NCBI RefSeq assembly: GCF_003385595.1
Contig: NZ_QNUE01000001.1
Coordinates: 1 to 64,000, forward strand
Direction: 5' to 3'
Length of the DNA stretch: 64,000 nt
DNA from: Chryseobacterium flavum
GTDB lineage: Bacteria; Bacteroidota; Bacteroidia; Flavobacteriales; Weeksellaceae
Position numbers and translations under genes: made by a program. This document shows positions 52,033 through 61,508 of the stretch, piece by piece (position 1 is the first letter of the stretch; each line of letters begins with the position of its first letter). Below the pieces are notes generated by a model, which saw only the letters and a program-made list of their open reading frames with translations, had not been told where the DNA came from and did no database searches.

Positions 52033-52383
52033 ATGGCTATAAAAATAACAGATGCTTGTATCAACTGTGGTGCATGTGAACCGGAATGCCCCAATTCAGC
52101 CATTTATGAAGGGGCTATCGACTGGCGCTGGAAAGACAAGACAAAGCTTACAGGACATATAACATTCCCGGATGGCATGGAAGCTGATGCCGACGCTTAC
52201 AATGAAGCGGTTTCAGATGACGTCTATTATATTGTTTCCGGAAAATGTACAGAATGTAAAGGCTTTCACGAAGAACCACAATGCAAAGCAGTATGCCCTG
52301 TGGATTGTTGTGTAGATGATCCTGATCATCGTGAAACCGAAGAGGTACTATTGGAGAGGCAGAAATTCATGCACAGCGCTTAA
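52033..52383 (+). CDS. 4Fe-4S dicluster ferredoxin
   Basis: 116 residues. The first cluster motif is CINCGACEPECP (residues 9-20); the second is CTECKGFHEEPQCKAVCP followed by VDCC. The insertion between Cys residues in the second motif and the C-terminal tail (VDDPDHRETEEVLLERQKFM) are typical of the YfhL/Alv-type ferredoxins. It carries low-potential electrons in the cytosol. It follows the sod operon in the same direction and ends at a strong terminator. Confidence 0.9.
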   Translation: MAIKITDACINCGACEPECPNSAIYEGAIDWRWKDKTKLTGHITFPDGMEADADAYNEAVSDDVYYIVSGKCTECKGFHEEPQCKAVCPVDCCVDDPDHRETEEVLLERQKFMHSA

Positions 52384-52413
52384 ACTTCTATCTTTTATAT
52401 TAATTTCAACAAA

Positions 52414-52436
52414 GGCGGGTTTTTACCCGCCGGTTT
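52414..52436 (+). terminator. Terminator after ferredoxin
   Basis: GGCGGGT-TTTT-ACCCGCC is a GC-rich 7-bp stem followed by GGTTTT, between the convergent ferredoxin and ketopantoate reductase genes. Confidence 0.8.
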
Positions 52437-52468
52437 TCATATTTTTCTTTTTCGGCTTTAGCCTGACT

Positions 52469-53404
52469 TTATTTTGCTTTAATCTCAGTGTAGATTTTCT
52501 GAGTGAAAGGAGTATCAATACCTGTTTCAGAACCATATTTCAATACAGCTCCTGCAAACAGTTCCAGTTCGTTTTCTTTCTTTCCTGAATTAATATCAAG
52601 CTGTAAGGAAGTTGGAGTTTCAAAAGGAAATGTAGAGGCTTTTTCGAATGTTTTATCGATGATATCTTTCTGAAGATAGATTTCTTTTTTATCAGTAATC
52701 TGCTTTATTTCTTTCATGATTTCAGTAGCTTCATTCCTCTGTTGTGCATTTGTGCATACTGCTCCAATGGATGAATTATATTTAGCAGTTACCAGTCCGA
52801 AGCTGGCAATAAATATGAATTTTGTCCAGATATCCGTTAATGAATTATCTTTAAAATCAAAATCAATTTGGCTTTCTTTTAGCAGATCTACAATCCAGTC
52901 TACATTATCAGAAAAATGTTGAGGATCTCTTCCGATAATCATTTTTCCTGCTTTTCCTTTGTGCTCCACCATTCCTTTCTCTTTAATATGAGATGCAACA
53001 TAGATACAGGTTGGAAGAATCATATGTTCAGGAATTATTTTCCGTATCCTGTCATAAATATCCGCCCCGTTCATCATAGGAAGCAATATGGTATTTTCAT
53101 TAATGACCTGCAGCAACTGTCGGCATACATTTTCAAGGTCATATTCCTTCACACAGATCAATACAAGGTCAGGATTTTTAATATCACTGATGTTCTGCAA
53201 TATAGCATCAGGATGAGTCTGCGGCCTGGAATGCTCCGGAGACAACAAGGTCAACCCGTTTTCTTTTACTTTCTCATACGTTTCCCCGCGGGCAACAAAG
53301 GAAACATTATATTTTTTGGAAGCTTCATTGGCCTGATTGATTTTAAAACCAAAATATCCGCCTACACCACCCAATCCTACAACAATAATATGTTTTTTAT
53401 TCAT
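52469..53404 (-). CDS. 2-dehydropantoate 2-reductase-like (ketopantoate reductase)
   Basis: 311 residues of the PanE/ApbA family. The N-terminal NADP-binding GLGGVGGYFGFKI is followed by FVARGETYEKVKENGL, and KEYDLENVC. The central NGADIYDRI and the C-terminal helical domain contain the conserved Lys/Asn region (TDIWTKFIFIASFG). It reduces ketopantoate to pantoate for pantothenate and CoA synthesis, or a related 2-oxo acid; many genomes have paralogues, so the pantothenate role is not certain. Its neighbour upstream on the same strand is a Crp/Fnr regulator. Confidence 0.85.
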   Translation of the reverse strand: MNKKHIIVVGLGGVGGYFGFKINQANEASKKYNVSFVARGETYEKVKENGLTLLSPEHSRPQTHPDAILQNISDIKNPDLVLICVKEYDLENVCRQLLQVINENTILLPMMNGADIYDRIRKIIPEHMILPTCIYVASHIKEKGMVEHKGKAGKMIIGRDPQHFSDNVDWIVDLLKESQIDFDFKDNSLTDIWTKFIFIASFGLVTAKYNSSIGAVCTNAQQRNEATEIMKEIKQITDKKEIYLQKDIIDKTFEKASTFPFETPTSLQLDINSGKKENELELFAGAVLKYGSETGIDTPFTQKIYTEIKAK

Positions 53405-53467
53405 GAATTATTTTTAAACAAATATCAGCGATTATGCAGGAAATACCACTTGACAAATGAAAAGAAA

Positions 53468-54049
53468 TTACATTTTATACATATCCCTTCTGATCCTGCT
53501 TAGTGAACTGTCTTTGATTCCGAGATAAGAGGCTATTACTTTTAAAGGAACATACCGGAAAATTTCAGGATCTTTCTTCATCAGGTTCGCATATCTAGTG
53601 GAAGCTTTCTGACTGGCCATTTCAATCAGCCTGTCATGAATATTATAATAATTAAGAACAAAAAGAAGCCTGCTGAACTCCCTGAATTCGGGAATATTAT
53701 GAAAATTATGCTGTACGTTTTCCAAACCCGTTTCCCAGAAAACACAATCCGTTACGGTCTGATATATTTCTTTGGTTGGCTGCTGCCTGAAAAAAGACAA
53801 AAAATCATTAACAAAGCAGGGTGCCGTATAAATATTGGTGGTAATTTCTTCATTATCTTCGTTCAGAATATAGGAACGGACATATCCTTTTTCGAGAAAA
53901 TAAGTTTTGGTGCTGATCACATTTTTATCCAGCAAAACAGTGTTTGCCTTTAATTCAAAACGGCTGAATTTTTCTGTGATTTTTTCAACCACTTCTTTTC
54001 TGATTGTAAATAAGGAATGAAAATAGGTATTAAGTGATGATTTGTCCAT
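53468..54049 (-). CDS. Crp/Fnr-family transcriptional regulator
   Basis: 193 residues of the short flavobacterial Crp/Fnr type, a second member alongside the one at 29378. The N-terminal cyclic-nucleotide-like barrel (LDKNVISTKTYFLEKGYVRSYI, ITTNIYTAPCFVNDFLSF) is followed by HTH VIASYLGIKDSSLSRIRRDM. Effector unknown. It lies 63 bp upstream of the ketopantoate reductase gene and is divergent from an AraC-family gene. Confidence 0.83.
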   Translation of the reverse strand: MDKSSLNTYFHSLFTIRKEVVEKITEKFSRFELKANTVLLDKNVISTKTYFLEKGYVRSYILNEDNEEITTNIYTAPCFVNDFLSFFRQQPTKEIYQTVTDCVFWETGLENVQHNFHNIPEFREFSRLLFVLNYYNIHDRLIEMASQKASTRYANLMKKDPEIFRYVPLKVIASYLGIKDSSLSRIRRDMYKM

Positions 54050-54153
54050 AGAATAAAGGCTGCAGCATATTTACTTTTAAAAATCTTTTCAGAACAAAAA
54101 TAGCATTTATAAACTATAAAGATAAACCACGGACTTTTTAATAAATCCAGTGA

Positions 54154-54161
54154 TAATTTTG
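54154..54161 (+). promoter_or_regulatory. -7 box of the AraC/TetX-like operon
   Basis: TAATTTTG (TAnnTTTG) lies 33 bp before the ATG at 54195. Confidence 0.4.
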
Positions 54162-54194
54162 TAATTTTCTCCTTTAAAAACAGATCAGATCAAT

Positions 54195-54950
54195 ATGGAA
54201 AATGACTTCACTTACAATTTCATCGAACCCGACAAAGAAATCGCAGATTTTGTGGAAAATCTGGGAACATTTCAGAATCTTTCGGATGAAGCTAAAGAAG
54301 TGGTTATTATTCCTGACGGAAGAATTGATCTTTTTTTCTCCCAATCAGCTTCAGAACCTTTTCATGTTACCCTTCTCGGTTTAGAAACCTATCCTGAACA
54401 AAGGTATATTACCCCTCATACAATTGCTTTTGTTGTAAGTTTTAAGCCTCTTGCAGTTGAATATATTCTGAATACCTCCATTGCCAATTTACTCAATCTG
54501 GGAAAAGAACTCGCCCCTGATTTCTGGAGTTTCAGTGCAGACGATTTAAAAGATTTCAACAACTGCTGTATGAAAGCTACCCAAAAGATAAAGCAACTGC
54601 TTCCTGCAAAAACAGATGAAAGGAAATTAAAGCTCTTCGAACTGGTTTATGCCTCAAAGGGTGAAATGAGTGTGCAGGAGCTTTCTGAAAAAACAGGTTG
54701 GAGCAGCAGGCAGATCAACCGTTATTTTACCAAACAGCTTGGATTGTCGTTAAAGGCTTATTCTACTATTCTACGTTTCAGAGCTTCATTGGAACATATT
54801 GCACAGGGAAGATTATTCCCGGAACTCAACTATACTGATCAGAATCACTTCATCAAAGAAGTAAAAAAATTTTCCGGAGTTGCTCCCAAGGAATTATCCC
54901 AAAATAAAAACGACCGATTTGTACTATTATCAGTATTGAAAGGAAAATAA
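54195..54950 (+). CDS. AraC-type helix-turn-helix regulator
   Basis: 251 residues. The N-terminal DUF6597-like sensor (FVENLGTFQNLSDEAKEVVIIPDGRIDLFF) is followed by an AraC-type HTH (MSVQELSEKTGWSSRQINRYFTKQLGLSLKAY); the second HTH is short (YTDQNHFIKEVKKFSGVAPKEL). It is co-oriented with the TetX-like monooxygenase gene, 27 bp downstream, and probably regulates it. Confidence 0.85.
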   Translation: MENDFTYNFIEPDKEIADFVENLGTFQNLSDEAKEVVIIPDGRIDLFFSQSASEPFHVTLLGLETYPEQRYITPHTIAFVVSFKPLAVEYILNTSIANLLNLGKELAPDFWSFSADDLKDFNNCCMKATQKIKQLLPAKTDERKLKLFELVYASKGEMSVQELSEKTGWSSRQINRYFTKQLGLSLKAYSTILRFRASLEHIAQGRLFPELNYTDQNHFIKEVKKFSGVAPKELSQNKNDRFVLLSVLKGK

Positions 54951-54977
54951 ATTTGCATTGTAAAATTTAAATTAACA

Positions 54978-56138
54978 ATGCTGATAGACAATAAATCAAT
55001 AGCAATCGTTGGTGGAGGTCCTGCCGGACTTACACTGGCAAGACTTTTACAGCTGAAAGGAGCTGACGTAAAAGTATATGAAAGAGACTTTAATAAAAAT
55101 GCCCGTGTCCAGGGTTCTCCTCTTGACATGCACGAAGATTCGGGGCTGGAAGCCATCCGTAAAGCAGGATTGCTGGATGAATTTAAGAAAAGCTTCCGTC
55201 CAGGAGCTGACAGAGCACTGATTGTGAATGAAAAAGCAGAAATATTTTTTAGTGATCACGAAACAAAGCCTGAAGAAGATTTTGGGTATGAACATTTCCG
55301 TCCGGAAATAGACCGAGGTCCATTAAGAAATATGCTCCTGGATTCTCTCCAGCCTGAAACGGTAGTCTGGGACAGTCATTTTACCTCTATGGAGCCTCAG
55401 GATGAAGGCTGGATACTGCATTTCAAAAACGGAACTTCTGCGTATGCCGATCTTGTCATTGCCGGCGACGGGGCCAATTCAAAAATACGACCTTATCTTA
55501 CAGATATTAAACCTGTTTATTCAGGAGTGATCATGCTGGAAGGAAATGTTTCAAAACAGGAAGCTCCCCATATTGACGCACTGGTAAAAGGTGGTAAAAT
55601 CATGGCTTTTGGAAACAGTCAAAATATTTTGCTTGGTCAGAAAGGTAACGGAGATATTGGGTTTTATGCAAGTTTTAAGGCTGATGAAAACTGGCCTACT
55701 GCCAGTGGACTCAATTTTTCTGATAATACCCAGATGCTGAAATGGTTTAAAACAGAATACTCTGAATGGAGCTCTGTATGGGAAGAACTGTTTGAAAATG
55801 CTGTAACTCCTTTTATTCCACGTCTGATTTACTATATGCCCTTTGATCAGACCTGGGAAACCCGGCCGAACCTGACCTTAATCGGTGATGCTGCTCATGT
55901 AATGCCCCCATTTGCAGGAGAAGGAGCTAATATGGCTATGCTGGATGCTCTGGAGTTGAGTGAGCATTTAACGGATAACCATTATAATACGTTGTGTGAA
56001 GCTATTTCCAGCTACGAACAGAAAATGCGTGAAAGAGCTGCCATTGCCACCCGGGAATCCCTGGAAAATGGGGAACGGATGCATTCTGAAACAGCACTTG
56101 CCACAATGATTGAATTTTTCACCACCCATCCTGATTAA
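54978..56138 (+). CDS. FAD-dependent monooxygenase, TetX-like family
   Basis: 386 residues of the class A flavoprotein monooxygenases. The FAD motif GGGPAGLTLARLL (about 12-24) is followed by VYERDFNKNARVQGSPLDMHEDSGLEAI, VIAGDGANSKIR, and GDAAHVMPPFAGEGANMAMLDALEL. These blocks and the length follow Tet(X), which hydroxylates tetracyclines. Sequence likeness to the tetracycline-inactivating enzymes seems moderate, and chromosomal flavobacterial homologues often lack that activity, so resistance is not claimed. It is second in an operon after an AraC regulator and ends at a terminator. Confidence 0.85.
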   Translation: MLIDNKSIAIVGGGPAGLTLARLLQLKGADVKVYERDFNKNARVQGSPLDMHEDSGLEAIRKAGLLDEFKKSFRPGADRALIVNEKAEIFFSDHETKPEEDFGYEHFRPEIDRGPLRNMLLDSLQPETVVWDSHFTSMEPQDEGWILHFKNGTSAYADLVIAGDGANSKIRPYLTDIKPVYSGVIMLEGNVSKQEAPHIDALVKGGKIMAFGNSQNILLGQKGNGDIGFYASFKADENWPTASGLNFSDNTQMLKWFKTEYSEWSSVWEELFENAVTPFIPRLIYYMPFDQTWETRPNLTLIGDAAHVMPPFAGEGANMAMLDALELSEHLTDNHYNTLCEAISSYEQKMRERAAIATRESLENGERMHSETALATMIEFFTTHPD

Positions 56139-56145
56139 AATAAAA

Positions 56146-56170
56146 AGCTGTCTCAAACATTGAGACAGCT
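56146..56170. terminator. Terminator after the TetX-like gene
   Basis: AGCTGTCTCA - AACAT - TGAGACAGCT is a 10-bp stem between two convergent genes. Its core is the same as that at 14636, so it belongs to a recurring terminator type in this genome. Confidence 0.8.
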
Positions 56171-56228
56171 CATTTCCCTCTGAATAAAGTTTTTTCCTCC
56201 CTGGATTCTGTTCAGGAGTTCATTTGTA

Positions 56229-59200
56229 TTATTTCTTGATTAACTTGGTATTATATGTATTCTTATCATTTCTGATCGTAATCAGATACATTCCTTTTAC
56301 CAGTGAAGCCACATTTATTCGCTCTCCGTTAAATTTACCTTCCTGAACCAGCCTGCCATCAGCACTGTAAATCTTGTAATCTGATTCTCCTTTCAGGTTT
56401 CTGACTTCGATAAAAGTGTCAGCCGGATTAGGATAAACAGATATTTCTGATTTTGTATCATCTACTTCTCTGACCGCAAGGTTTGTATTTTCAGAAATTT
56501 TCACAGAAAAGTCTCTGAACGAACCGCTTGAAACCACTCCACCACCGTTCACAGGAACTGTAGGACTTCCACAAGGTCCGCTGGCTGCATTAAAGAAGGT
56601 ACTTGCTACCCTCATTCTTACGGTTTTATCTCCCGAATATGCTGTATTAGGCACAGTAAATGTTACATTACCATCACGAAGATAAGCCTGAGCGGCAGCT
56701 GAATACTGAGGAAGAGCTCCGTTAGATACTACTTTTTCCGAATCTTCAAAAACACCATTCCTGTTATAATCTATCCAGATTTCAAGCCAGTCATTATAAT
56801 TACCTCCGGCCAGATTTCTGAAATTCGCAGTATACTGAACTCCTTTTGTAAGGTTCACTACTTTAGTGGCATCATTGCTAAAATCCAGATATGTTTTATA
56901 AACATCCAATCCGGTAAATACATAGGCCAGGTTTGATAACGTCAATCTTATCAGCCCACTGTTAAAACTACCTCCATTACCTCCTGTTGTCATCAGACAA
57001 TAGTCTGTTCCTGTCCTTAAGCCTTTTGTTTTAAAAGTATAATTATTTGAAAATGTTCCGGGAACATTATTAACAACCGCGGCAACCTGTACTTCATAAT
57101 TGGTTTCATCTTCCAGATTGCTCAATACAACAGAGTTGGTCTGGCTTACTGCATTTGACCAGTTTGTAGTTCCTGCCTTTCTGTAATTAACAGAATAAGC
57201 GGCTCCGGAAACTTTATTCCAGGACACCCTTGCCGTGGTCTTGAAAATTTCTGCATCTAAAGCAGAGACACCTGTTGGTGCAGCCGTTGCGGATGTAGGT
57301 GCAGCTCCTACGGTAACGGCAGGAGAAACAGCGTAAAAGATATTGTTTAAAGCTGATATTCTTAATTTGATATTTCCTGTTAAATTGGCGGGCAGCTGTG
57401 CAGAATAACTTCCGCTATTGGGGGTGGAAGCCGTCAGCAGTGTCCATGTAGCTCCGTTATCTGCTGTGTAATCAATTTTTACATTGGCAACATTATAAGG
57501 TGCATTACTGGTATTGGCTGTATCCCAATAAAGGGTATTGGATGCATTGTTATATAAAATAGATGAAGTTGTAAGCCCGTTAAACTTAAAAGGTCCGTCA
57601 TTCCCTACCCTTACTACAGTTTCTGAGGTGGAAGTCATCGGACGTTGTGCATTTTCATCCCGAACAGTAACTGCATAATTCAGTTCTCTTGGAATATAGG
57701 AAACGGTCTCCCAGCCCTGCTTGTCAGTCAATACACCATTCAGTACAGATTCCAGTTTAGGAAAATACCTTCTGCTGCTCGCTGTTCCGGGTAATGATCT
57801 TGCAATAGCTCCCTCAGCATTATACCCCCAGCCACTGTCTCCTGATATTGTATTTCTGTCTCCAACGCTGTTATATTGTTCCCAGGTATATTTTACAGGG
57901 TCATTTTCAGCATCTGTAACCGTAGCTTCCAGATAATAAGCAGTTCCTTTCGGGATATCATAGCTTGCCAGTGGCGTAATGACAGGGGGAGTATTTGTTG
58001 TAATATCTGTAGCTATACCACATCCGGGTTTATTTTCCAGATTATTCAACACCTGCGAAATAGATTTGTAGTGAAAATATCCATCCATATTAGCCTGAAT
58101 ATTATCCTGGGTAATTCCGGGATACCCCATAATGGTTGTTCCACCCCACGGTTCCACATTGGCTCCGGTAGCTTCAGTTCTCATAGAAAAAGTATGATTG
58201 GCTCCCAGCTGATGCCCCATTTCGTGTGCAGCCATTAAATCAAAAACTTCTCCTACCGGATCCGGGCTCATGGAAAAAGCAGATCCTTTTGCCAGTGCAT
58301 TATTATTCGGAGGACTTGCACATATAATTCCTATTCCACCTGCATTTCCGTTTCTGCTTCCGCCTACATTCCTGTGAAATACGTGTCCTATGTCATAATT
58401 GGCATCCCCTATTTCGTTTGTCAGTAATCTCTGCAGCTGTAAATTAAGTGACGGATCACCTTGTGCTGCCGGCGGAGTATAAAAATCTGCTGCAGGATCT
58501 GTATAAAGTATTCCCGGAAGGTCCTGAACGATAAAATGCGCTCCGAAGTCTCTTTCAAACACTCCGTTTATTCTGGTCATTGTATTATTGATTGCAGTAA
58601 GTGCACCGGCAGCGTTTCCTCCATGAAACTGGGTATATTCCCCTGTCGCCGCCAATGCCATTCTGAATGTTCTGTATTTTGTATTGGCAGGCCTGTTTGT
58701 GATACCTACACCGGAAAGTGTTTGCTTCCCATTATATTCCAATGACTTTATAGCCTTAATATCATGCTCCTCTGTATCACATTCAAAACCATGAACTCCT
58801 CCCTCTTCTTTCGTTTTATAAAAAACACCATACGTTTTTTTATCTGTACTGATCGGCTCAATAAACTGAAATATTCCGTCTTTGATAATCATAGACTGCA
58901 TTTCTGTCGGAGACGTACTGAATCTTACATACTTTCCGGGATCATCCACTCCAACTCCTACATATGAACCCAACTGATATTTATCAATCAGTGATTTTTC
59001 CATAACCGGGTTACTGTATACCGCAAATTTTTCAATCTTTCCTTCTGCTGTTGGCAGGGAAATAATAACTGCTCTTGCTCCCTTTCCTGTTTCTACAGCA
59101 TCCTTTAACATATTTCTCAATGCCTGTAGGTCAACGTTATAAGAATATTGAACTTCAATGCCCCTTCTGATCTGCGAATCTTTTTGTGAAGCAGGTTCCC

Positions 59201-59267
59201 ATCGTTGTCCAAACATGCTGGTAAGCCCTGCGGCTAGAGTACTAATCAATAGAATTTTTCTCTTCAT
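56229..59267 (-). CDS. Large T9SS-exported M12-type metalloprotease
   Basis: 1012 residues. Signal peptide 1-20 (TSMFGQ), then a propeptide-like region. The reprolysin-like catalytic domain contains HEMGHQLGANHTF at about 345-357, the HExxHxxGxxH zinc motif, with a downstream GTTIMGYPG Met-turn. A Fibronectin type III domain (about 665-745, TARVSWNKVSGAAYSVNYRK) and a GEVED-type domain (about 790-910, WLEIWIDYNRNGVFEDSEKV) follow, and a type A T9SS sorting domain ends with TKLIKK. It is a secreted or surface-bound protease of the flavobacterial type. Single gene on the minus strand. Confidence 0.9.
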   Translation of the reverse strand: MKRKILLISTLAAGLTSMFGQRWEPASQKDSQIRRGIEVQYSYNVDLQALRNMLKDAVETGKGARAVIISLPTAEGKIEKFAVYSNPVMEKSLIDKYQLGSYVGVGVDDPGKYVRFSTSPTEMQSMIIKDGIFQFIEPISTDKKTYGVFYKTKEEGGVHGFECDTEEHDIKAIKSLEYNGKQTLSGVGITNRPANTKYRTFRMALAATGEYTQFHGGNAAGALTAINNTMTRINGVFERDFGAHFIVQDLPGILYTDPAADFYTPPAAQGDPSLNLQLQRLLTNEIGDANYDIGHVFHRNVGGSRNGNAGGIGIICASPPNNNALAKGSAFSMSPDPVGEVFDLMAAHEMGHQLGANHTFSMRTEATGANVEPWGGTTIMGYPGITQDNIQANMDGYFHYKSISQVLNNLENKPGCGIATDITTNTPPVITPLASYDIPKGTAYYLEATVTDAENDPVKYTWEQYNSVGDRNTISGDSGWGYNAEGAIARSLPGTASSRRYFPKLESVLNGVLTDKQGWETVSYIPRELNYAVTVRDENAQRPMTSTSETVVRVGNDGPFKFNGLTTSSILYNNASNTLYWDTANTSNAPYNVANVKIDYTADNGATWTLLTASTPNSGSYSAQLPANLTGNIKLRISALNNIFYAVSPAVTVGAAPTSATAAPTGVSALDAEIFKTTARVSWNKVSGAAYSVNYRKAGTTNWSNAVSQTNSVVLSNLEDETNYEVQVAAVVNNVPGTFSNNYTFKTKGLRTGTDYCLMTTGGNGGSFNSGLIRLTLSNLAYVFTGLDVYKTYLDFSNDATKVVNLTKGVQYTANFRNLAGGNYNDWLEIWIDYNRNGVFEDSEKVVSNGALPQYSAAAQAYLRDGNVTFTVPNTAYSGDKTVRMRVASTFFNAASGPCGSPTVPVNGGGVVSSGSFRDFSVKISENTNLAVREVDDTKSEISVYPNPADTFIEVRNLKGESDYKIYSADGRLVQEGKFNGERINVASLVKGMYLITIRNDKNTYNTKLIKK

Positions 59268-59752
59268 AAATTTTTACCTGTTTTTGTTATATTAAAATAG
59301 TGGTTATACTTATCGGAATTTACTTATATTACCATTTAAACACGTAAATAGGCATTTTAATGTAAATTAATATCTAAAAAACTTAAATACATATATACTT
59401 AGCAAACAAATACATCACCAAATGATGATTAACAAAACTATATTTTATATTAAAAAAAGCATAAAAACAGAATACTACACACATACCTCATTACTTTAAT
59501 TTACTGAATATCAGAAAATAATAAAATATTAATTTTTATTAAAAAACTTCTTTCCTACAATACTTTCTATATGGTCTGGTACTACTAAAGATTTAAATGA
59601 TATCTGTTCAATCCTGAAATTCATTAGAAAAGAAAGCAAAAAATCAGACTAATCCGATAAATACAAACACAGAAATCACAATAAAAAGATTGCATTTCAA
59701 TAAAAAACAGTTTATATTATTAATTTCAATAAAATTTACTGATTCATTTTCA

Positions 59753-59796
59753 CGGTGAATAGAAATAAATACAACGGTGAATAGAAATAAATACAA
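59753..59796. repeat. 22-bp direct tandem repeat, two copies
   Basis: CGGTGAATAGAAATAAATACAA occurs twice head to tail (59753-59774 and 59775-59796) with no mismatch. The rest of the gap lacks similar repeats. Confidence 0.9.
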
Positions 59797-59927
59797 CACT
59801 GAAATTCAATGAATTAAACACATGTAGTACCTGTGTAGTATAGTTTTTTTTCCCCTTTTGTCAGAAAATCTTCAAATTTGAAACAAGACCACGAAAAACC
59901 AGGTGGCGAAAAAAGAATATTTCGAAT

Positions 59928-59962
59928 AACTGTCTGACATGAGAAATCAGGCAGTTTTTTTA
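59928..59962 (+). terminator. Hairpin with plus-strand T-tract
   Basis: AACTGTCTGA - 9-base loop - TCAGGCAGTT pairs with one G-U, followed by TTTTT on the plus strand. No plus-strand gene ends here. On the minus strand it directly follows the stop codon of the TPR gene but has no T-tail in that direction. Confidence 0.55.
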
Positions 59963-61384
59963 TTAGTTTATATCATCAAAAAACTGATAAATATCTGTTT
60001 CGGCAGGAATATATAACCGCTTCCTGATTCTGTATTTTTTTTGCTGAACTGTTTTATGCTGAACAAATGTATAGCGTGCAATATCTTTAGAGGTAAAATG
60101 CAGCTTAAGCATGGCACAAAAGATAAGCTCTGAATTTTCAAGACCGGGATTAACCTCCAGAAGCTTACTGATAAAACCCGGATAAGCTTCTTTAAACTGA
60201 GCCAGAAAAGCCGGATCATTCTCTCTTGCCAGTTTTAAAATTTCTTCATGCTTTTTATCATTCATCAGAAACTTTAATTCCTCTGCTTCTATTTTAAGTA
60301 CAGATCTCTTCTTGCGTAAGGAACTGATCACCCGCCAGGCATATACTCCTGAAAAAGAAACAATAAGAATTGTAAAGATGATTGTCCACCGAAGATTGTC
60401 AGCATATTCTTCTGAGTCTTCTTTTGCCATTTTTATAAAAGACTCCATATCCTGGTTGATGGTCTTTAATATGGAAAAATTATTTCTGTTCTTAGCCTCA
60501 GTATAAGCATTCAGATAGAAATAAGCGCTTTCTTTATCACCTTTTCTATCATACAGAGTCCGGAGGTCATTGTAGATATATTTACTGTAATATGCATAGA
60601 TACGCTTTGTTTTTTTGTCTATTTCCAACGCTTTTTTTAAAGATTCCTCTGCTTTATCGTATTGTCCGTTTGTAATATAATACTCCCCTAATATGGTATA
60701 GGTATACAGTGCAATACCATCAGCTTTTCCTCTTATTTTTGTTTTATCCAGGGCCATCATGAGATATTTATATGCAGAATCCTTTTCCTGATGCATATAT
60801 ATATAATCACTAATGGCGCATTCTGCAAGGCCGGTATCGTCAAATTTTCTTGCTTTCTGAAAAAAGTGCAATGCCTGGCTATACTGTTTTTTTTGTATGA
60901 AATAAGTGCCTTGTCTGAGATAGATATTAAAAAGCAAATCGTCTTTTAAGGGTGAACTCCTCACATTTTTTATATGGCTTGCAGCTTCATTATTATATTC
61001 AAAAGCTTTATCAGGTCTTTTAAGTTCAAAATTGAAACGTCCATATACATTATAAAATCTGGCCTTATGAATATCATTTTTAGATTTTTTCAGAATATTC
61101 ATGGCCTTATCAAAAAGGATCTGCGACTTTTGGTAATTTTCAAGAGAGATATTCACCTCAGCAAAGTTGATATAACACAATGCTTTTCCTTCATTATAAT
61201 TTAATCTCTCCGCTGCCATATAATATTTCCTGTTAAGGCTGACCAGGGAATCATATTCGCCTGCAAGCCTGAACTTTTCATTCAGCTTCAATAAAGGGGT
61301 ATCAAAGCTTTGCTCATATTTCCGGGGATCAGAGTTACATGAAAGAAAAATAGTGAATAATGTCAAAAGAAAAATACGCATCAT
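59963..61384 (-). CDS. Lipoprotein with TPRs, one membrane helix and C-terminal HTH (paralogue A)
   Basis: 473 residues from ATG 61384, chosen because it opens a lipoprotein signal (LLTLFTIFLSC); the upstream extension lacks signal features. About seven TPRs follow (YINFAEVNISLENYQKSQILF, YTILGEYYITNGQYDKAEESL), then one transmembrane helix (about 345-362, WTIIFTILIVSFSGVYAW), a coiled-coil linker, and a C-terminal helix-turn-helix (LKLHFTSKDIARYTFVQHKTVQQKKYRIRKRL) that resembles LuxR-type HTHs. It would be a membrane-bound regulator with an outward TPR sensor and a cytosolic DNA-binding end. It has a near-identical-length paralogue 125 bp upstream. Confidence 0.82.
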   Translation of the reverse strand: MMRIFLLTLFTIFLSCNSDPRKYEQSFDTPLLKLNEKFRLAGEYDSLVSLNRKYYMAAERLNYNEGKALCYINFAEVNISLENYQKSQILFDKAMNILKKSKNDIHKARFYNVYGRFNFELKRPDKAFEYNNEAASHIKNVRSSPLKDDLLFNIYLRQGTYFIQKKQYSQALHFFQKARKFDDTGLAECAISDYIYMHQEKDSAYKYLMMALDKTKIRGKADGIALYTYTILGEYYITNGQYDKAEESLKKALEIDKKTKRIYAYYSKYIYNDLRTLYDRKGDKESAYFYLNAYTEAKNRNNFSILKTINQDMESFIKMAKEDSEEYADNLRWTIIFTILIVSFSGVYAWRVISSLRKKRSVLKIEAEELKFLMNDKKHEEILKLARENDPAFLAQFKEAYPGFISKLLEVNPGLENSELIFCAMLKLHFTSKDIARYTFVQHKTVQQKKYRIRKRLYIPAETDIYQFFDDIN

Positions 61385-61508
61385 CTTTTTATATTCTGTA
61401 ATAAAGTATCTTATATCACTGTAAAAATCAGCTTTTATATATTGGTATTCATTTTTTATGTAATGTTTCAATGGAAACAAAATTTAATGTAAAAGCTGGT
61501 ACAGACAG

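Larger units (their letters stand above)
59268..59962. other. 695-bp gene-free region
   Basis: A very AT-rich stretch with no good open frame on either strand. It holds a perfect 22-bp tandem duplication (59753-59796) and, at its right end, a hairpin with a T-tract on the plus strand (59928-59962). These suggest regulatory or small-RNA content but nothing is proven. Confidence 0.5.

Noticed and set aside
52916..53503. Plus-strand 195-residue frame opposite ketopantoate reductase
   Set aside because: The reductase has full Rossmann and domain motifs; this frame is antisense with Phe/Ile/His-rich composition.
59753..59796. CRISPR-like repeat
   Set aside because: Only two head-to-tail copies without spacers; no cas genes in the window.
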